The notes under the pieces are model-generated. The model had not been told where the DNA came from, did not search any database, and worked only from the letters and a program-made list of their open reading frames with translations. This document shows positions 56,243-64,000 of a DNA stretch of 64,000 nt, in pieces (the first letter of the stretch is position 1; the number at the start of each line of letters is the position of its first letter). Origin of the DNA: Oceanospirillaceae bacterium (GTDB lineage: Bacteria; Pseudomonadota; Gammaproteobacteria; Pseudomonadales; Litoribrevibacteraceae); assembly GCA_015665455.1 (NCBI GenBank), contig JADFAD010000001.1, positions 558,001 through 622,000 of the forward strand, given 5' to 3'. The position numbers and the translations under genes are program-made.

Positions 56243-56590
56243 ATGAATAGACTCAATAGGGTGATCATTTACTTACTTGTAACGCTACTGTCTTCAGTGA
56301 CCTTGGCAGAACCAAAAACGAATAAAACCAATCCTAAAGACGTAGAGGTGCAGATTAAAAAATTTAAATACAGCCCACAGCACATCACCATCAATGCAGG
56401 TGATACCGTGGTGTGGATCAACAAAGAAAAGCGACAGTATCACAACGTGTGGTTTAAGGGCTTAGAGGCAGAAGAACCGGACTATTTATTCCCGGATGAA
56501 AACTATCGGAAAACGTTTAATGAGCTGGGTAAGTTTGAATATGAATGTGGCCCACACCCGAAGATGACGGGATCGGTGACGGTGGAGTAG
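56243..56590 (+). CDS. Periplasmic cupredoxin (plastocyanin/amicyanin-like)
   Basis: A blue copper protein of 115 residues from the ATG at 56243 (or 127 from 56207), with a signal peptide ending TLAEP. The type 1 copper ligands are clear: His in KRQYHNVWF, and Cys, His and Met in YECGPHPKMTG. It is likely a soluble electron donor, possibly to NirS, because no cytochrome c551 (nirM) gene is next to nirS. That pairing is inference. Confidence 0.83.
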   Translation: MNRLNRVIIYLLVTLLSSVTLAEPKTNKTNPKDVEVQIKKFKYSPQHITINAGDTVVWINKEKRQYHNVWFKGLEAEEPDYLFPDENYRKTFNELGKFEYECGPHPKMTGSVTVE

Positions 56591-56697
56591 TAGAACCTGG
56601 CCTGCTTGTGATTTGATATTCCGATTAGTTTAACTTTGTCCAATATGCCTTTTATTTCTAAAGAGATATCCGGCATGTTGGATATACGAAAGGATAT

Positions 56698-57066
56698 TTA
56701 TGAAGAATTTCGTATTAAAACAATGAGAGCAGAAGTGCTAAAAAAGAGTACAGAATTGGCCATGAAAAAATAGAACGAGAGAATTAATATGAATTGAGCA
56801 TTTTTAGGAACATTATCTCTCTTTTCCTGCATCTTCATTCGACTTGCATGCCACTTACTAAGGAATACTGTCGCATAATGAAGACTTCCTTGGCCAGCAA
56901 GGTAAATGTTAAGTGAATACAGTCGACGCCCGTCCTCAAGTATATCTTCAATCAATGGTAACCATTTTGATTTTAGATACAGAACAAACCCAACCCAAAC
57001 GAATATCCCTAAGCAAGATAACATCCAGAGGAAGGCAGCAACATAGACGAGAGTTTCATAATTCAT
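56698..57066 (-). CDS. Hypothetical two-helix membrane protein
   Basis: A 122-residue protein with an N-terminal helix (about 5-30), a soluble middle with SKWHASRMKM, and a C-terminal helix (about 92-117). I do not recognise it. It is alone on the minus strand between the cupredoxin gene and the antiporter operon. Confidence 0.5.
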   Translation of the reverse strand: MNYETLVYVAAFLWMLSCLGIFVWVGFVLYLKSKWLPLIEDILEDGRRLYSLNIYLAGQGSLHYATVFLSKWHASRMKMQEKRDNVPKNAQFILILSFYFFMANSVLFFSTSALIVLIRNSS

Positions 57067-57413
57067 TTTCTGGATTACTCTTGCTTAAGTTTATTCTCAG
57101 GCTAATCGATATTCGGTATAAATGTATAAGTGAAATTAGTTTAAAGGCTTAAAGCTAAGGTGTCGCTTCAGGTCGTTACTTTAAGTTTGGTCTATTAATT
57201 AATAGTTCGAGACATGATTTTAGAGATCAGCTAAATCTAAGTTCAATCCATGGTAACGTGCAATACTTGAGGTTTAATGAATAAATGGTTTGAGATGAAA
57301 GAGGTACATGGAGGGGTCGATGGGTGGAACGAGGTCTAATCTTCGATTTCTAGCGCTTTACAATCACTGTGAACCAGCTAGTCTTTCACCGGCTCACAGC
57401 AATCTCTTCAGCT
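57067..57413. other. Intergenic region after the Mnh operon
   Basis: About 350 bases without a supported gene. An 11-bp stem with two G-U wobbles (57367-57377 with 57389-57399) lies just after the last Mnh gene on the minus strand and is a plausible weak terminator. The rest shows nothing I can name. Confidence 0.5.
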
Positions 57414-59145
57414 TTAAATGTAATAAAGCATCAGATAAACAGACAGTAACCCCGCGACCCAAACGACCATGGTCTCCGTTGGCCACAGTCTTGCGAAGTA
57501 ACCTTTTGGTTGTCCTTCTTCGGCATCGTAGGTGTTTTGAATCATCCGCTTAATGGAGGTGATTATGGAATCCTCCAATTTCACATAAGCGCCGTGTGTT
57601 GTGTAAGCGATGCGCTTGATAATCGTAGGCGCAAGCTTACGGTAGACCCAATCAAAATCTAAGTTCGTTGATGGCAATTTAGGTGGGTACAGGTTGCGTA
57701 GGTTCAACCAAACGAACGCCAAAGCAGAGAAGAACAACAACTGTAACTGAGTTAATACATGTGTTACGTCGTATGGCGAGTAGTTATGCTCCCAAGGCAA
57801 CAATGCATAGACGGTTTGAGCAGGGAAACTACCCAATACCACACAAGCTACGGCGCCCAGGGTCATAGCAATTTACATGTTCTTAGGCGGTTCAGTTGTA
57901 CGAATTCCTGAGTCATGGGCAAAGAATGCGAAGTATGGAATATTGATGCCCGCATGGTGGAATACCCCCGCTGCTGCAAACAATAACAGCAACCAAACGA
58001 CGTCATAACCCTCAGCAACCGCTGCTGCCATGATCATAGACTTGGATACGAAGCCACTGAAAAGAGGGAAGGCCGAGATAGACGCTGCACCCACAATACA
58101 GAGGATGGTCGTCTTCGGCATGCTCTTATAAAGGCCACCTAATTCAGAGCCGTTAATCTTACCTGTCATGTGCAGTACTGCACCCATGGTCATCATTAAC
58201 AGGCCTTTAAAGATTACATCGTTGAAGTCGTGTGCTACTGCGCCATTTAAGGCCATTGCAGTACCGATACCAACGATCATAAAACCAATCTGGTTAATTA
58301 GACTGTAAGCCAATACTCGACGTAGGTCGTTTTCGATTACGGCAAAGAAGATTGGGAAACACGCCATGGTCACACCGATCCAGACGAGAATTTCTTCGCT
58401 CGGATAACCGCGTGCAAGTGCGTATACCGCAACTTTAGTGGTGAATGAGGCAAGAAAGATTGTACCGGAAGGCGTTGACTCAGGATAAGAGTCGGTTAGC
58501 CAGTTGTGTACAAACGGGAAGGCACACTTAATACCGAAGATTAGCCACGCTCCGATTTGTGCAATGCCGTCGTGTTCCAGACCAATATGAGTAAACAACA
58601 AGCTGTTATTTACTTTGGCGAAAATTAGCACACCTGCAAGTAGCAGAATGCCTGACAGCACTTGAATGATTAAATAGCGTACACCCGATGAATAAGCTCG
58701 ATCCGTACGACGTGCCCAGATTAGGAACACAGAAGTAAGAGCCAGAAGCTCCCAGAAAATAAATAGGGTAAGTAGATCACCTGCGAAAACCGAACCCACC
58801 GCACTGGCAGCATAGGCTAAGCCGGCAACGTGTTGGACGGTATCTTTAACATGAAGGGCATAAATAATGGCGATTAATGCGGCCAAGTGAAAAAGATAGC
58901 CAAACATCAGGCTTAACTTATCGATCTTCACGGGTTCCAGGGCATAGTCCATGAACTCCATAGCCCATGAACTCCATAGCCCATGAACTCCATAGACCAG
59001 TACACACCGTGTTCGAGACTCATTAAGTTTAGAGCGCCCACAATCGGCGCTACAATCATAATGATATTACGTAGCCAGCCACATAGAATATCGCAGCTAA
59101 TGCCCCCAGTAATAGGGGAAGGAAAGGAATCATATTACTTATCAT
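57414..59145 (-). pseudogene. Proton-conducting antiporter subunit (MnhD/NuoL-like), broken
   Basis: The original gene would encode about 566 residues with many membrane helices. Three lesions are visible. One base is missing near 59092, after MISNMIPFLPLLLGALAA. A 16-bp unit is present three times at 58946-58993, adding 32 bases and shifting frame. An in-frame TAA at 57875-57873 splits FFAHDSGIRTTEPPKNM from MTLGAVACVVLGSFPA. Core motifs such as FWELLALTSVFLIW and INQIGFMIVGIGTAMALNG remain. It is the last gene of the operon; fragments might be translated, but a full protein is not. Confidence 0.78.
58946..58993 (-). repeat. 16-bp unit in three tandem copies
   Basis: ATGGAGTTCATGGGCT occurs twice and ATGGAGTTCATGGACT once, head to tail on the minus strand. 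One copy restores the expected reading MEFMDYALEP; the two extra copies shift the frame of the antiporter gene. Confidence 0.93.
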
Positions 59146-59388
59146 AGTAATCCTCCTCTCGCATCAAGAATGTACGCATCCATTTCGCGATGAATACCAA
59201 AAGAGAACAGCCTACAAATCCGTATATGGCATAGAATGCAGGGATGTTTTCCCAACTGTGATAAATGTGTCTGTGTACAATAAAATCAGCTACGACCAAC
59301 AACGCACAAATTACGTAGAAGACTTTAACATCTTACTAATATTTTCTGGCTTATCGAAGAAGGCAGCAGGCTCATGCTGTTCAGCCAT
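59135..59388 (-). pseudogene. Small antiporter-operon membrane protein with a one-base loss
   Basis: From the ATG at 59388 the frame reads MAEQHEPAAFFDKPENISKM and then hits a TAA. The next frame continues smoothly as VFYVICALLVVADFIVHRHI and on to KWMRTFLMREEDYYDK and a stop at 59137-59135. Restoring one base after the codons for MLK (near 59313) gives an 84-residue protein with two helices. It directly follows the 506-residue subunit gene. The function is unknown beyond its place in the operon. Confidence 0.72.
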
Positions 59389-60909
59389 TTAGCCTTCTCC
59401 ATTTATATGGGTTGAGACACCCGGGATCAGATTGATTAAATCGATCAGGGGCTGAGGATAGAAAAATATCACAAGACATCCTACAGAAGTGATGCATAAC
59501 GCGATAAGAATAGGCAGCGGGGCTTCTTTCGTTTCTGCCCATGACCAAGGTTTAGCTTCTTGGCCTTCCGGTCGGCTATTGAAGAAGGCTTTAATAGGGA
59601 TCGGAAGTAGGTAAGCAATGTTGAGCAAGGAGCTGATCATTAATACGGCCACAATGATCAATTTATCGGCTTCAAGTGCACCAATGGTTAAGTACCACTT
59701 ACTCCACGTGCCTGCCATTGGGGGCAAACCGATAATGCTGATGGCGCCGATGGTAAAGGCAATCATGGTAATCGGCATTTTTCTGCCAAGACCGACCATA
59801 TCGCTGATATTCTTCTTGTGGCTTGCCACCATGATGGCTCCGGCACAGAAGAAAAGGGTGATTTTACCGACGGCGTGGGTTGCAATGTGCAGGGCTGCAC
59901 CGGCCGCAGCAACGGACGAAGCAAGCAGGGCACCTACAACAATGTAGCTAAGCTGACTTACGGTAGAGTAGGCCAGACGCGCTTTCAGGTTGTCTTTAGT
60001 CATTGCAATGCAGGACGAAATTAATATTGTGGCTGCGCCGATGTAAAGCATGATGTCGGTGGTATTCAGTTCTTTCAGTTGATCCAATCCAAAGATATAG
60101 ATCACTACTTTTAAGATGCTGAATACACCGGCTTTTACTACGGCTACCGCGTGAAGTAGGGCACTGACCGGTGTCGGTGCGACCATAGCTGCGGGTAACC
60201 AACGATGGAATGGCATGATGGCTGCTTTACCGATTCCGTAGCAGAACAATACAAGCAGTACGCCCAGTATTGTTTTATCGTCGTTCTCATCAAAAATACC
60301 GCCAGCCTGAAAATCCAGAGTGCCAGTTATGCTGTATGTACCCAATACTGCAAACAGCAGGAACGCGATGGAGGTACTTAACAGAATTCCCAGATAAGTT
60401 CTGCCACCCTGTTTTGCTGCGTCGTTACCGGCATGCGTAACAAGTGGGTAGGTTGAAAGTGTCAGGACTTCATAGAATATGAACAGTGACAGCAGGTTTC
60501 CGGAGAAGCAGATTGCCATGACGGAACTGATGGCCAGCGCAAAACAACAGAAGAAGCGAGTTTGGTTTTCTTCGTTGTGTCCTCGCATGTAGCCGATGGC
60601 GTAGATGCTGGTAATGATCCATAGGAAACTGGCAACCAGAGCAAAGAGTACGCCGAGAGGCTCTACGACAAAGTTAATTCCAAGCCCTGGGAAAATGTCG
60701 ATCACATTTAACTTAAGCTCGGTTCCCTGAAGTGTGTAATCGGTGATCGCTAGTACGATACTGAATAACACAACGGCTGTGGTCAGGGTTATTGCTTCCC
60801 TTAGGTTTGGTATCTTACCCGTTGCAATAACGAGCAGAGCGCCAATGAAAGGAACTAAGATGGATAAAGATATTAAGTGGGAGGGTTCAATCCCTTGCCA
60901 GAGATTCAT
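59389..60909 (-). CDS. Mrp/Mnh antiporter subunit D-like protein (second copy)
   Basis: A 506-residue polytopic protein of the proton-conducting transporter family shared by MnhD, NuoM/N and NuoL. Key segments are FYEVLTLSTYPLVTHAG, the Lys-bearing GIGKAAIMPFHRWLPAAMVA, and LAYSTVSQLSYIVVGALLAS. It overlaps the upstream mnhD gene by four bases. Two or more D-type subunits in one operon resemble Mrp or complex-I-like antiporters of marine bacteria. It probably couples cation and proton movement. Confidence 0.88.
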   Translation of the reverse strand: MNLWQGIEPSHLISLSILVPFIGALLVIATGKIPNLREAITLTTAVVLFSIVLAITDYTLQGTELKLNVIDIFPGLGINFVVEPLGVLFALVASFLWIITSIYAIGYMRGHNEENQTRFFCCFALAISSVMAICFSGNLLSLFIFYEVLTLSTYPLVTHAGNDAAKQGGRTYLGILLSTSIAFLLFAVLGTYSITGTLDFQAGGIFDENDDKTILGVLLVLFCYGIGKAAIMPFHRWLPAAMVAPTPVSALLHAVAVVKAGVFSILKVVIYIFGLDQLKELNTTDIMLYIGAATILISSCIAMTKDNLKARLAYSTVSQLSYIVVGALLASSVAAAGAALHIATHAVGKITLFFCAGAIMVASHKKNISDMVGLGRKMPITMIAFTIGAISIIGLPPMAGTWSKWYLTIGALEADKLIIVAVLMISSLLNIAYLLPIPIKAFFNSRPEGQEAKPWSWAETKEAPLPILIALCITSVGCLVIFFYPQPLIDLINLIPGVSTHINGEG

Positions 60910-62411
60910 TGAGACACCTCCTGTACGTTGTTATTTTGGAATAGCCATTCCGCTGCACTGCTTGCAGCTTCCGTGGTAATGCTTGTGTCTATGCCGAAGT
61001 AGATGTTGGCGATCACTAGTGCCCACATAGGCGCAAGCATTAGCCAAGGCACTTCTTTGACGGTGGATGGATCAGTGTCTTCAGGCAGTTTCTGAAAGTA
61101 CGCTGCTTCTAAGATTCTGCCGATGTATACAACCGCTAGAAGGGATCCAACCAATACAAGTGCTGCGATCATCCAGTTGTTTTGTTCCAGAGCCCCTGTT
61201 ACTAGATACCATTTACTGACGAATCCAACAGTGAGTGGTACGCCGATAATACTTAAGCCTGCAATGGTAAATGCAGCCATAGTAAGGGGCATCTGCTTAC
61301 CTAGACCTCTAAAGGCTTTGATGTCCACGGAACCCACTCGGTAGAAAACTGCACCGACGGCCATGAACAGGGCTCCTTTCATGAGGGCGTGGTTAAATAT
61401 GTGGATGAGGCCAGCCATCAGGCCGGTAACGCTTACTAAGCTAACGCCCAGTATCATATACCCGATTTGAGCCACACTACTGTAAGCCAGTACTGTTTTG
61501 ACATTGCTCTGAACCGTTGCCATATATGAGCACTTAAAGATAGCTACGATTGCAAGTGCCATCAGAATCAAATCCATGCCCATTTCATTGAAGACATGAT
61601 CCGCGCCGAAGATGGTGAAGATAAAGCGAATCATAACGTAGACTGCGACTTTGGTAGCAGTACTGGCTAAAAATGCGGTAACGGCGGATGGAGCGTGGGT
61701 GTAAGCAGGAGGGAGCCACATATGCAGCGGGAACAATGCTAGTTTGATACTGACTCCGACCATGATAAAGGCCAGGCCTGTGTTTATCGTTCGACTGCTT
61801 TCATAAAAGTGGATTCGACTCGCCAAATCAAGCATGTTGAGCGTACCGGTTTTCATGTAAAGCAAACCGACACCAATCAGAATGAAGGTCGCGCCGATGG
61901 TTCCCATCACCAGATAGCGGAATGCGGCTGTTAGGCAACGACGATCGGATCCTAGGCTGACTAAGGTATAGGTCGCTAGCGATGAGATTTCTAGGAACAC
62001 AAACAGGTTGAACGCATCACCCGTAATAAGAATACCGGTAAGGCCTGCTAGGCAAAGTAAGTGCGCAGTATAGAACAGGGTGTGTTTTGATTTCTCGATT
62101 TCTTTTTCTATGCTGTCTTTAGAATAAATCAGCACCAGTGTTGAAATGGCAGACACCGCCAGCAATACAAAGGCGTTGGCCGCATCGACACGCAGTTCGA
62201 TTCCCCAAGGGGCAGGCCAGCCGCCGACCGCATAGCTCAGTACGCCTTCTGACAGAGCAGCAACCAGTAATTGCCAAGAAACAAAACAGGACAAGCCACT
62301 GATTAACGTAGCAAAGCCCCAAGAAAGTAATGACCGGCCCAGAATAAGCGCGATCGGCGCTGCAATTAAGGGCAAGATAATAGGGAGTACAGCCAAGTGT
62401 TGTTCAAGCAT
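60906..62411 (-). CDS. mnhD: Mrp/Mnh antiporter subunit D
   Basis: A 501-residue membrane protein. FVFLEISSLATYTLVSLGSD, SIKLALFPLHMWLPPAYTHA and LAYSSVAQIGYMILGVSLVS are hallmark segments of MnhD/MrpD, with the proton-path Glu and Lys visible. It overlaps mnhC by one base and the next subunit by four bases, so the operon is tightly coupled. Confidence 0.92.
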   Translation of the reverse strand: MLEQHLAVLPIILPLIAAPIALILGRSLLSWGFATLISGLSCFVSWQLLVAALSEGVLSYAVGGWPAPWGIELRVDAANAFVLLAVSAISTLVLIYSKDSIEKEIEKSKHTLFYTAHLLCLAGLTGILITGDAFNLFVFLEISSLATYTLVSLGSDRRCLTAAFRYLVMGTIGATFILIGVGLLYMKTGTLNMLDLASRIHFYESSRTINTGLAFIMVGVSIKLALFPLHMWLPPAYTHAPSAVTAFLASTATKVAVYVMIRFIFTIFGADHVFNEMGMDLILMALAIVAIFKCSYMATVQSNVKTVLAYSSVAQIGYMILGVSLVSVTGLMAGLIHIFNHALMKGALFMAVGAVFYRVGSVDIKAFRGLGKQMPLTMAAFTIAGLSIIGVPLTVGFVSKWYLVTGALEQNNWMIAALVLVGSLLAVVYIGRILEAAYFQKLPEDTDPSTVKEVPWLMLAPMWALVIANIYFGIDTSITTEAASSAAEWLFQNNNVQEVSQ

Positions 62412-62767
62412 TAGATGGCATCATCCTTGTTTTCAAATTCGTTTTCTTCAACGGTACCATATGCACGTTTGATCCGAACAATGAGAGAAAGGCCCACGGC
62501 CGTAGTCGCGACTCCGACCACAATGGCGGTAAGAATCAATACGTGGGGCAAAGGGTTTGAATATTGGGTAACACCCTCAACGACGATAGGAGCGGTTCCT
62601 CCGGTGACTTTACCCATGGATATATAAAGCATGAAGACGGAAGTCTGAAAGATGTTGAGACCTACGATCTTTTTAACAAGATTATTTGCCGAAATGACAA
62701 TGTAAAAGCCGGTCATCATCAAAAATACGACGATCCAGTAGTTGTAATAGTCGAGAATTAAGTTCAC
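62411..62767 (-). CDS. mnhC: Mrp/Mnh antiporter subunit C (NuoK-like)
   Basis: A 118-residue, three-helix protein of the MnhC/NuoK type. GFYIVISANNLVKKIVGLNI and PLPHVLILTAIVVGVATTAV are diagnostic. It overlaps its neighbours on both sides by one to four bases. Confidence 0.92.
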   Translation of the reverse strand: MNLILDYYNYWIVVFLMMTGFYIVISANNLVKKIVGLNIFQTSVFMLYISMGKVTGGTAPIVVEGVTQYSNPLPHVLILTAIVVGVATTAVGLSLIVRIKRAYGTVEENEFENKDDAI

Positions 62768-63744
62768 TTGACGTTTGACCTCTCTACCTGACTGCCAAAG
62801 GCATAGAAAATACTAAGCATGACGGCAAATACGGTAATACCAACACCCAACTCAATGATTATGATGCCGTAGTGCTGACCTGCCACCGGATCCGCTGCGA
62901 GTTTGCTGTAATCAAGAAACTGGCCGCCCTTGAACATACTGTATAAGCCGACGCTTGCGTACAGTAGAACGCCGAAGGAAGCCATTAGTTGTAGAAACTT
63001 TGCGCCCACGACGGAGAATGCTTGAGGCAGACCAAACACCAATGCATAGAGAATAAATGCTGCAGCGGCAATTACTCCGGCCTGGAAGCCACCTCCGGGA
63101 CCAAAATCACCGTGGAACTGTACGTAGAGGGCAAATAGAATAATCAGAGGAATAAGCATTTTAGCCACAACACGCAGTACATGATGTGTCAGGAATCCGG
63201 ATTCTTCTGCGGCGAGATCTTCACGTCTTCTTACTCCAAGAAGCGCAATTACACCAATCGCAGCTGAGAAAACAACCACTGTTTCACCTAGAGTATCGAA
63301 GCCTCGGTAACTGGCCAGTACTGATGTGACCATATTAGGAAGACCGACTTCCTTCGGTGACTCTTCAATGTAGCGTGGCGCGACGTGTTGATGAATAGGG
63401 TTGTTGGGGTCGCCGAATGGAGGCATATCCAAGGTACCGTAAATAAGAGCAGCACCGGTAACGGTCACTACCAATAGTGGTAGAACAGTGGAGCGTTTGT
63501 TTTCTTTTTCGGTGCGCCCTGTGAGAGCCAATGTAACCAGCATCAATACGGTGGAAATGCCGGCTCCTACGGAAGCTTCAGTGAAAGCAACGTCTACAGC
63601 ATCGAGGTTGACGAAAATCAGCGCCGACAGAAAACTGTAGATACCGAATAACATGACAACTGCAAATAAATCTTTGAGAAAGATAACCCTTAAAGCAGTG
63701 AGCGCCAGCATTGCTAGCAGAACCAGATCAATAAACTCCGCCAT
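62764..63744 (-). CDS. mnhB: Mrp/Mnh antiporter subunit B with DUF4040 (MnhA C-terminal-like) domain
   Basis: A 326-residue membrane protein. The first 80 residues (LFGIYSFLSALIFVNLDAVD, VAFTEASVGAGISTVL) match the DUF4040 domain usually at the end of MnhA, and the second half (LYVQFHGDFGPGGGFQAGVI) matches MnhB. The two-domain arrangement is common in bacteria that lack a separate large MnhA. It overlaps mnhG by one base. Confidence 0.9.
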   Translation of the reverse strand: MAEFIDLVLLAMLALTALRVIFLKDLFAVVMLFGIYSFLSALIFVNLDAVDVAFTEASVGAGISTVLMLVTLALTGRTEKENKRSTVLPLLVVTVTGAALIYGTLDMPPFGDPNNPIHQHVAPRYIEESPKEVGLPNMVTSVLASYRGFDTLGETVVVFSAAIGVIALLGVRRREDLAAEESGFLTHHVLRVVAKMLIPLIILFALYVQFHGDFGPGGGFQAGVIAAAAFILYALVFGLPQAFSVVGAKFLQLMASFGVLLYASVGLYSMFKGGQFLDYSKLAADPVAGQHYGIIIIELGVGITVFAVMLSIFYAFGSQVERSNVK

Positions 63745-64000
63745 TAGTGCGTTTGCTCCTGTTTGTCTTTATTGGTTTCAGCCAATGTCAGTAATCCTCC
63801 ATGTCGGGCTGATTTGGCCAGAGCATGTGAGGCAGTGGGGCTGGTTAGCATCAAAAACAGCAGAATAAAAAACAGTTTTGCTGTATTGAGATCGAATGAG
63901 GTTTGAAGGAGCAGACCACCAATAATAAGAATGGCTGCGATGGAGTCTGTAACACTGGCCGCGTGCACGCGAGTGAAGAAATCGGGGAATTTAAAAAGCC
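63744..64000 (-). CDS. mnhG: Mrp/Mnh antiporter subunit G, partial
   Basis: The gene runs off the right end of the window. The visible part begins LFKFPDFFTRVHAASVTDSI, the typical early MnhG sequence, so the start codon lies beyond position 64000. At least two helices are present, and the C-terminus is a short charged tail. Subunits E and F are probably encoded just outside. Confidence 0.85.
   Translation of the reverse strand, partial: LFKFPDFFTRVHAASVTDSIAAILIIGGLLLQTSFDLNTAKLFFILLFLMLTSPTASHALAKSARHGGLLTLAETNKDKQEQTH

Noticed and set aside
57873-57875. Stop-codon recoding (readthrough TAA) as a shared feature with 15202-15204
   Set aside because: TAA is not used for selenocysteine or pyrrolysine in such bacteria, TAA ends many intact genes here, and the antiporter gene has other frame lesions. 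Mutation or sequence error is simpler.

Overview
The window looks like a chromosome segment of a marine-type, facultatively anaerobic gammaproteobacterium (Oceanospirillales/Alteromonadales-like by gene content; I cannot name the genus). Support comes from moderate GC, an Mrp-type cation/proton antiporter operon, a complete nirS-type denitrification block, LuxI/LuxR quorum sensing, c-di-GMP proteins and many secreted or lipoprotein genes. I see no tRNA, rRNA, insertion sequence, prophage or CRISPR array.

Layout. 0-10.9 kb is accessory: an AraC regulator, a membrane-sensor EAL protein, two HD hydrolases, a DUF2071 protein, a secreted FG-GAP protein, and an alpha/beta hydrolase divergent from an HxlR regulator. 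11-19.9 kb holds a DUF1624-type acyltransferase, a MauG-like lipoprotein, a lipoprotein broken by an in-frame stop, rlmE, a COG2509 flavoprotein, a SpoU methyltransferase and a nitroreductase. 20-23.3 kb has norQ (with its own FNR/DNR-type box), small proteins and a diguanylate cyclase gene wrecked by an internal deletion. 23.2-27.9 kb is a quorum-sensing module: luxR divergent from a likely operon of a DUF4902 (RsaM-like) gene, luxI, an aminotransferase-like gene and a MATE exporter. A lux box sits at the expected position, and the luxI Shine-Dalgarno lies inside a perfect 11-bp hairpin.

28.2-40.9 kb is the denitrification core: nirC-F-D-L-G-H-J, a 14-bp tandem repeat, nirE, nirN, then norC-norB, a 4Fe-4S membrane protein and norD. 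41-51.3 kb is about 10 kb of unrelated genes (DHFR-like, solute-binding protein, large GLUG lipoprotein with a G10 tract, PhoD, AraC, HxlR/GST pair, CsaA). 51.3-56.6 kb returns to nitrogen oxides: a membrane bacteriohemerythrin, nirS, an unusual NapC/NirT-ethylbenzene-dehydrogenase-type haem protein fusion, and a cupredoxin. 57.4-64 kb (minus strand) is an Mrp/Mnh-like operon. Its last two genes are damaged by two single-base losses, a 16-bp triplication and an in-frame stop.

How it works together. FNR/DNR-type boxes (TTGAT-N4-ATCAA-like) precede nirC, norC, nirS and norQ, so these scattered units probably form one regulon whose regulator gene is outside the window. NirS reduces nitrite, the Nir proteins make its haem d1, NorCB (with NorQ/NorD for activation) removes NO, and the multihaem fusion and cupredoxin are likely electron carriers. 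At least four loci carry inactivating lesions, suggesting either recent gene decay or local sequence errors; read-level checking would separate these.
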